The notes below the pieces were generated by a model. That model was not told the origin of the DNA, ran no database searches, and saw nothing but the letters and a program-made list of their open reading frames with translations. Shown here piece after piece: positions 59,901 to 64,000 of a stretch of 64,000 nucleotides of DNA. Made by a program: the position numbers and the translations under genes. Source of the stretch: Ornithodoros turicata (taxonomy: Eukaryota > Arthropoda > Arachnida > Ixodida > Argasidae); the NCBI RefSeq assembly GCF_037126465.1, contig NC_088210.1, forward strand, positions 16,455,511-16,519,510. The letters run 5' to 3'. Positions within the stretch are counted from its first letter, which is position 1. Each line of letters opens with the position of its first letter.

Positions 59901-62900
59901 GGTCCCGCGGCAGAGAATAGGTGAGGAGGAGACGTGAGAGAGGGCGCCCACGCCTGACCGTCCTCGCGCTATATTCAAAGGAACGTCACAGTCCTCCCTG
60001 TGTGCCCTCGGCTTGCTGCCGGAAGTCGCAGAATAAGACAAAAGGATATAATATTTATGGGAGGGACATGATCCGTCATCCGGTCGATGGGCAAGATTCC
60101 GTTGACGATCATCTCTGCTTTGTTGCTCACAAAATTTGGGAAAACCAAACCGGGACAGTCGCAGAGACATAGCTCCTCATCCAGGTGTAGCGTCTGAAAA
60201 ACCAACGGTTCAGCAGCCGCACGTTCACTTCTAGTAACTTCCTCATCACCTGAAAATGCTTGGTCTTTCCTGGTGTCGTCGACACGGACACCTTCTTGCT
60301 TTGCAGTAGCGCATTGATAGTCGAACTTTTGCCAACATTGGGATACCCGACCTAAGGAAGGGATTCTCATTTTTGGCATTCCCTTTGACAAATTGTAAAA
60401 CACAATTTCAAAGAAAATTGAGACCATATCTTACTAATCCAATGACTGTCATTCCTTCTTTCACTTTTGGACCGGTGTGCACAGTTTTAAAAAGTTGTAA
60501 CAATTCCTCCTTCGTGTGCAGATGACAAGTGTTTTTCAGTGGTCCTTCTGAAAATGTTGACCAGTAGTTACAACAACATGACATTGATCTACAATATCCA
60601 TTAGTATACATGATTATCATGACTTACAGCATGAAACAACAACAACAAAAAAAAAAAAACTTTACTTCACGCTGATGATTGGGAGGTTTTATCCCAATTG
60701 TTTCCCTGAAATATGGATTACCAGTAATACAACATGAGCTGCAGCAGAAACACAGATCTTGAAGTAGGAAGCATCGCCTTGAGCATGAGGAGAACACAGT
60801 ATACGGGAAGCTCACGAAAAACCAGTATACTTGTTCCTGTATACTTACTTACTCCTGCATACTTCGTTCTCCTCATGCTCAAGGTGATGACTCCTCGGCA
60901 AGGTTCCTCAGGTTTCCTCAGCATTGGCAAGGTTCCTGTTTTACCATGATTTCGAAACTTGCAGTAGAAATGCGCAAAATACTGCATACCTCCTGCATCT
61001 TTGGTGTGCAGGGGAGTATTACGAGCAGGACTGGGACAGGATTCATCACAGGTTTCGTACAAGCTCTCAGGCAGGCTTTCGTAGGAACTTTCGTCTGAAC
61101 TCTCATCCGAACATTCATCATCTGTGCTCCCCATTTCGTCGTCTGCTTCGAGAGAACCCTACGCAGCAGATTAATGAGACCTGTTACCAGCAAAAGACAC
61201 ACATGCACAATATGGCCAACCGGTATATGAAAGCCAGATGACATACCTCTTTCGCTTCCTCGCTTTCCAGGAGTGCGGAAAAGAACACTGCATGTATGCC
61301 GATGGATGTCAGATATTCGGCCCATGCTTTTCTACAAAAAAACAAAACAAACGAAAAAAAAAAAAGCACATCAGGAATGCTTGTCAGTGAGCGTCGATGA
61401 CAATAATAAAATGTTATATTGAAAACAAACTGTCGCACAAGGTACCAGGAATCAATTCCAAAAATAATTTCTGTGTCACACACTTTGATTTTATAAGGTA
61501 TTACAGATGAACTTTTCAAACTGTTCAGACTTCTTACAACTCCCCCTCCGAAAGACTCAAATTGTAAAATGTTAAAATTTCTATGCAGCAGCTGCCAGCA
61601 CACAAATTATGTTTTTATCACTTCTTGCGTACAGGTATTGGCGCCGAGAAGTTTGGAAGTCGCCCCCTGGTGTTCACTGAATGAACCAGGGGGATATTCT
61701 CGGGCAGTATTCGCACATTGCATTGCGTATCAAGGCATTGCACGTGTACGAGGTTGTCCAGCATTGATCTTTCCTGACAATGCATGACGAAAACGACCTA
61801 TGTGTTCCAAGTAAGTCGCATTTTCATTCTAGTATGACAGTTTTTACTGTAAGTAATAGAAACGAAACCGAAACCAGGATCCCCACCAAGAGGCGGCACA
61901 GTGGCCTAGTGAGAGTCTCGACGCCAGTTCCGGAGTTGTATGAAAGGAGCAGAACTTTTTTTACACGTCACCCTAGTGAACGAAGAACAATTTTACGCAC
62001 CTTTGTTCTCCCGTAAGTAAATCACACTTGTTCAGAAGAACCATGCTCTTCTTGTGGGGTCCTACTTCCGCAACATACCTCACGAGATCTTCACAATAAA
62101 AGAGGAGCGGATTTCTCGCATCCACAATTTGAACAACGACATCACTGCAGTACATCACATACGTAAGCTCTCGGGATAAAAGAGTGTCTGCGTCACTTTA
62201 CCTCCTTTCCACGACTCTCCAAAGCTGCCTCCAGAACTCCAAATTTTTCTCGTACGGTGTTAGGATAATTCCTTCTGCATCCTGCAACCTGAAACAAGAC
62301 ATTATGCATGCTTAGACAACAGTGCTTGTGGCGTGTGATTTTCAAGATACGCTGGACCCGGCGTAATCTTACTCAGAAAGCTCTCGTCGCCAGTTTATGA
62401 ACGCTTCTTTTTCGAGCGCATGCAGCTCCTCTGGTGTGGTAGTTTCATCCCAATGTGGTCTGCAAAAGTTAACATTAAATTAAGAAGTGACTTTTCAGAC
62501 GAATGTCGGCACAGTTCTCCCTGAAGTCGGCCCGGGACGCATACTAACCCCTCCCCCCCCCCAACCTTCCGCTGTCCGCTAACACGAAATAAAAAATAAA
62601 AACATAATAATGAATAGATTATTCAAATCCAACCCCAGTGAACAACGGTCAATGCATACCTCCGTGGAACCTTTAGGAACTGCTTGTGTTTCTGGTGCAA
62701 TATTTCGAGGTCTGCTTTCTCATTTTGCGACAATATGCCTGGCGTCGCATTACCTTGCACTACACGTACGTTGAGCTTTTCTAAGAGAAACAGAAGCGTA
62801 ATAAATGGCCTGTGCTGTAAGAGTAGAAACGGGGCCAAGCACAGCTACCTGCTGTAAAGTCTGTTCCTGCCAGTTCCGCAGTTGCAAGGAATTCGTCCAG

Positions 62901-63157
62901 ATCATTCTGCTCCGTAATACTCGTAACATTAGCTCTGCCCCAGTCGTATCCATCATTGAGTTCTGTAGTATGCAGAGAAGACTAGAAGAAAGATTGGTAG
63001 TACGTTTATGTAGCCTTAAAAGTTCTGACATCACAAAATTCATGTTCAACGATGAGGTAAAGATGGTAAAGATCTTGAATACCGCATTTTGAAACTTGTT
63101 TCCTTTTGCTTTAATTAAACTCCTGCCCAGCTGCGTCTTTCCTTTCTTTTTCGTCAT
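56979..63157 (-). CDS. LSG1: LSG1, 60S ribosome export GTPase
   Basis: LSG1 is a cytoplasmic circularly permuted GTPase that releases the export adaptor NMD3 from the pre-60S subunit. Exons: 63157-63083, 62981-62849, 62780-62660, 62459-62373, 62288-62202, 62144-62001, 61331-61247, 61158-60990, 60547-60435, 60351-60250, 60193-60050, 59379-59256, 58493-58294, 58167-58120 and 57137-56979. All phases agree, giving 596 residues (human 658). Motif order is permuted as expected: DARNP at 176-180, NKCD (G4) at 206-209, GYPNVGKS (G1) at 340-347, TPGKTKHF, then DCPG (G3) at 384-387. An acidic insert at about 245-300 separates the two halves. The start reads MTKKKGKTQLGRSLIKAKG and the end is KKREKLRRVYAAHDL. 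The intron 60049-59380 is AT-AC, U12 type. Confidence 0.97.
58550..58735. repeat. TATA-rich simple sequence
   Basis: TATATAAATATATA-type runs with A-tracts, in an LSG1 intron. Confidence 0.6.
59380..60049 (-). other. U12-type AT-AC intron of LSG1
   Basis: The 5' splice site is ATATCCTTTT (minus strand from 60049), the branch element TTCCTTGAC lies 11 nt before the 3' end, and the intron ends AC at 59380. These are the signature sites of the minor spliceosome. Joining the exons gives PPINI then VASLIPRH, which aligns without gap to the human protein; no GT-AG pair does this. Confidence 0.9.
60771..60888. repeat. inverted repeat in LSG1 intron 8
   Basis: CATCGCCTTGAGCATGAGGA followed by GAACA pairs with TGTTCTCC-like GTTCTCCTCATGCTCAAGGT followed by GATG. 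The arms are about 24 bp with roughly 70 bases between, and inner GTATAC blocks also pair. Confidence 0.65.
62497..62572 (+). mobile_element. SINE 3' fragment (Ruka-like)
   Basis: AATGTCGGCACAGTTCTCCC, TGAAGTCGGCCCGGGACGCA and a C-homopolymer match the 3' half of the 53723 SINE. In an LSG1 intron. Confidence 0.65.
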
Positions 63158-63192
63158 AGTACGCACAGAAGAACTTTAAACTTACAACACCT
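63158..63192. promoter_or_regulatory. LSG1 leader/promoter side
   Basis: Only 35 bases separate the LSG1 start codon from the end of the neighbouring coding-like block; no core promoter motif is evident. Confidence 0.2.
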
Positions 63193-63818
63193 TCAACACT
63201 TCTCCTGCGTACACATGGGACGCATGCGGTACACGTGATCATAAACCAGAACTAAAAACATGGAAAGTTGTTTTGGGTGTGGCGCTGCATACCGGTCCAC
63301 AATTATCTCCAAGCACGACGACAATTTCCTGGTAGTCCAATAAAAAAGAAGACTCTCATGAAAGGTGTCCCTCGCTTTCCTCTTTGAGATAAAGCACGTA
63401 ACGTCTGGAACGTTTACTTTCCTTGGCGTGATCCGCACTGACTAGGATTACACTCGTGAACCAGAAAGAAAAACCAAAACTAGCGCACTCTTGCAGAGCT
63501 TGTGGACGTGAGCGACTTGAGTATCAGGGAGAGATCTCCGCCACCGACAAAAGTCGCTGGCAAACGGATGTTGGTCAGCGAAGCTGCTCCGCTGTTCGTC
63601 AAAGTAATGGGGACGACCTCGTCATCGTCGCAGGAAAAGTCGTGGGAAAAACTTTGATTGTGAATCAGCGAGAGACGGTTTCGCGCTATGCGGGAGGCCA
63701 GCCTCCTCTTCAAATGTGTCGGGCATCTTTCACCCTTGTTTTCAAGCGCAAGATCTTTCTTTGACGTAGTGACTCCATCGTTGACGCCTAGCAGCTGATC
63801 GCAGTGTGATCAACGAGC
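63193..63818 (-). CDS. coding-like block beside LSG1, unidentified
   Basis: Minus-strand frame from about 63815 to 63480 is open for about 112 codons and includes DQLLGVNDGVTTSKKDLALE, SFSHDFSCDDDEVVP and LRLPATF-like NIRLPATFVGGGD. A 50-base candidate intron (GTGCGC to CCTAG) would join it in frame to SVRITPRKVNVPDVTCFISK and WTTRKLSSCLEIIVDR, with an end at 63193, just upstream of LSG1. The plus strand of 63495-63650 is also open (VSDLSIRERSPPPTKVAGKR), so strand and gene model are uncertain. No homologue recognised. Confidence 0.3.
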
Positions 63819-64000
63819 TCGTATGGCTGATTCCCTATCTCTTTCGTCCCATGGGCTGTCGTTTAAATGAAAGTTTCGTCTAATTTCAAGCAAGGTTTCA
63901 CAACGTTTTGTAAAGAAGCGCAGTCATGGCGACAATTTTGGAACGAGGCATAATAGGGTCATGGAGGTCCGCCGGCTGTTGCGAAACTCCTGCCCGGGCC

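Overview
This is an intron-rich animal nuclear segment. I infer a tick or close chelicerate: the conserved eukaryotic genes are split into 5-16 short exons, and introns and spacers are packed with tRNA-derived SINEs and palindromic MITEs of the kind known from tick genomes. The species cannot be named from the sequence. No prokaryotic, CRISPR, rRNA or viral genes were seen.

Layout. (1) 0.9-8.6 kb, minus strand: 5' half of a DIS3L2-like exonuclease gene (5' UTR exon, N-terminal exons and first cold-shock region; the catalytic part is not in the window). (2) 8.6-12.5 kb: repeats plus one weak candidate first exon. (3) 12.5-21.4 kb, plus strand: an eight-exon gene for a 504-residue helical protein I do not recognise ('gene A'). 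(4) 21.4-25.2 kb: MITEs, SINEs and a minisatellite. (5) 25.2-30.9 kb, plus strand: a four-exon gene for a protein of about 493 residues ('gene B'). Ungapped motif spacing and a shared intron position show B is a paralogue of A, so this is a tandem pair of an apparently undescribed family. (6) 31-34 kb: repeats and a two-exon minus-strand candidate. (7) 34.1-47 kb, minus: WDR33, the polyadenylation-signal reader, complete in 15 coding exons. (8) 49.1-54.3 kb, plus: SSU72, the RNA polymerase II CTD phosphatase, complete in 5 exons. (9) 57.0-63.2 kb, minus: LSG1, the circularly permuted GTPase of 60S ribosome export, complete in 15 exons, one of whose introns is a clear U12-type AT-AC intron. (10) 63.2-63.8 kb: an ambiguous coding-looking block.

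Functionally, WDR33 and SSU72 both act in mRNA 3'-end formation and lie head to head. DIS3L2 (RNA decay) and LSG1 (60S maturation) are other RNA-metabolism genes nearby. Coding exons were assembled by hand from splice signals, reading-frame phase and remembered homologues. For WDR33, SSU72 and LSG1 every junction keeps frame. Mobile DNA is dominated by non-autonomous elements: a palindromic MITE family concentrated at 13-26 kb, CAGGGTG-ended TA-flanked foldbacks, one hAT-type element with an 8-bp target duplication, a Tc1-type MITE, a TATACC-rich element, two SINE families and a mariner transposase remnant.
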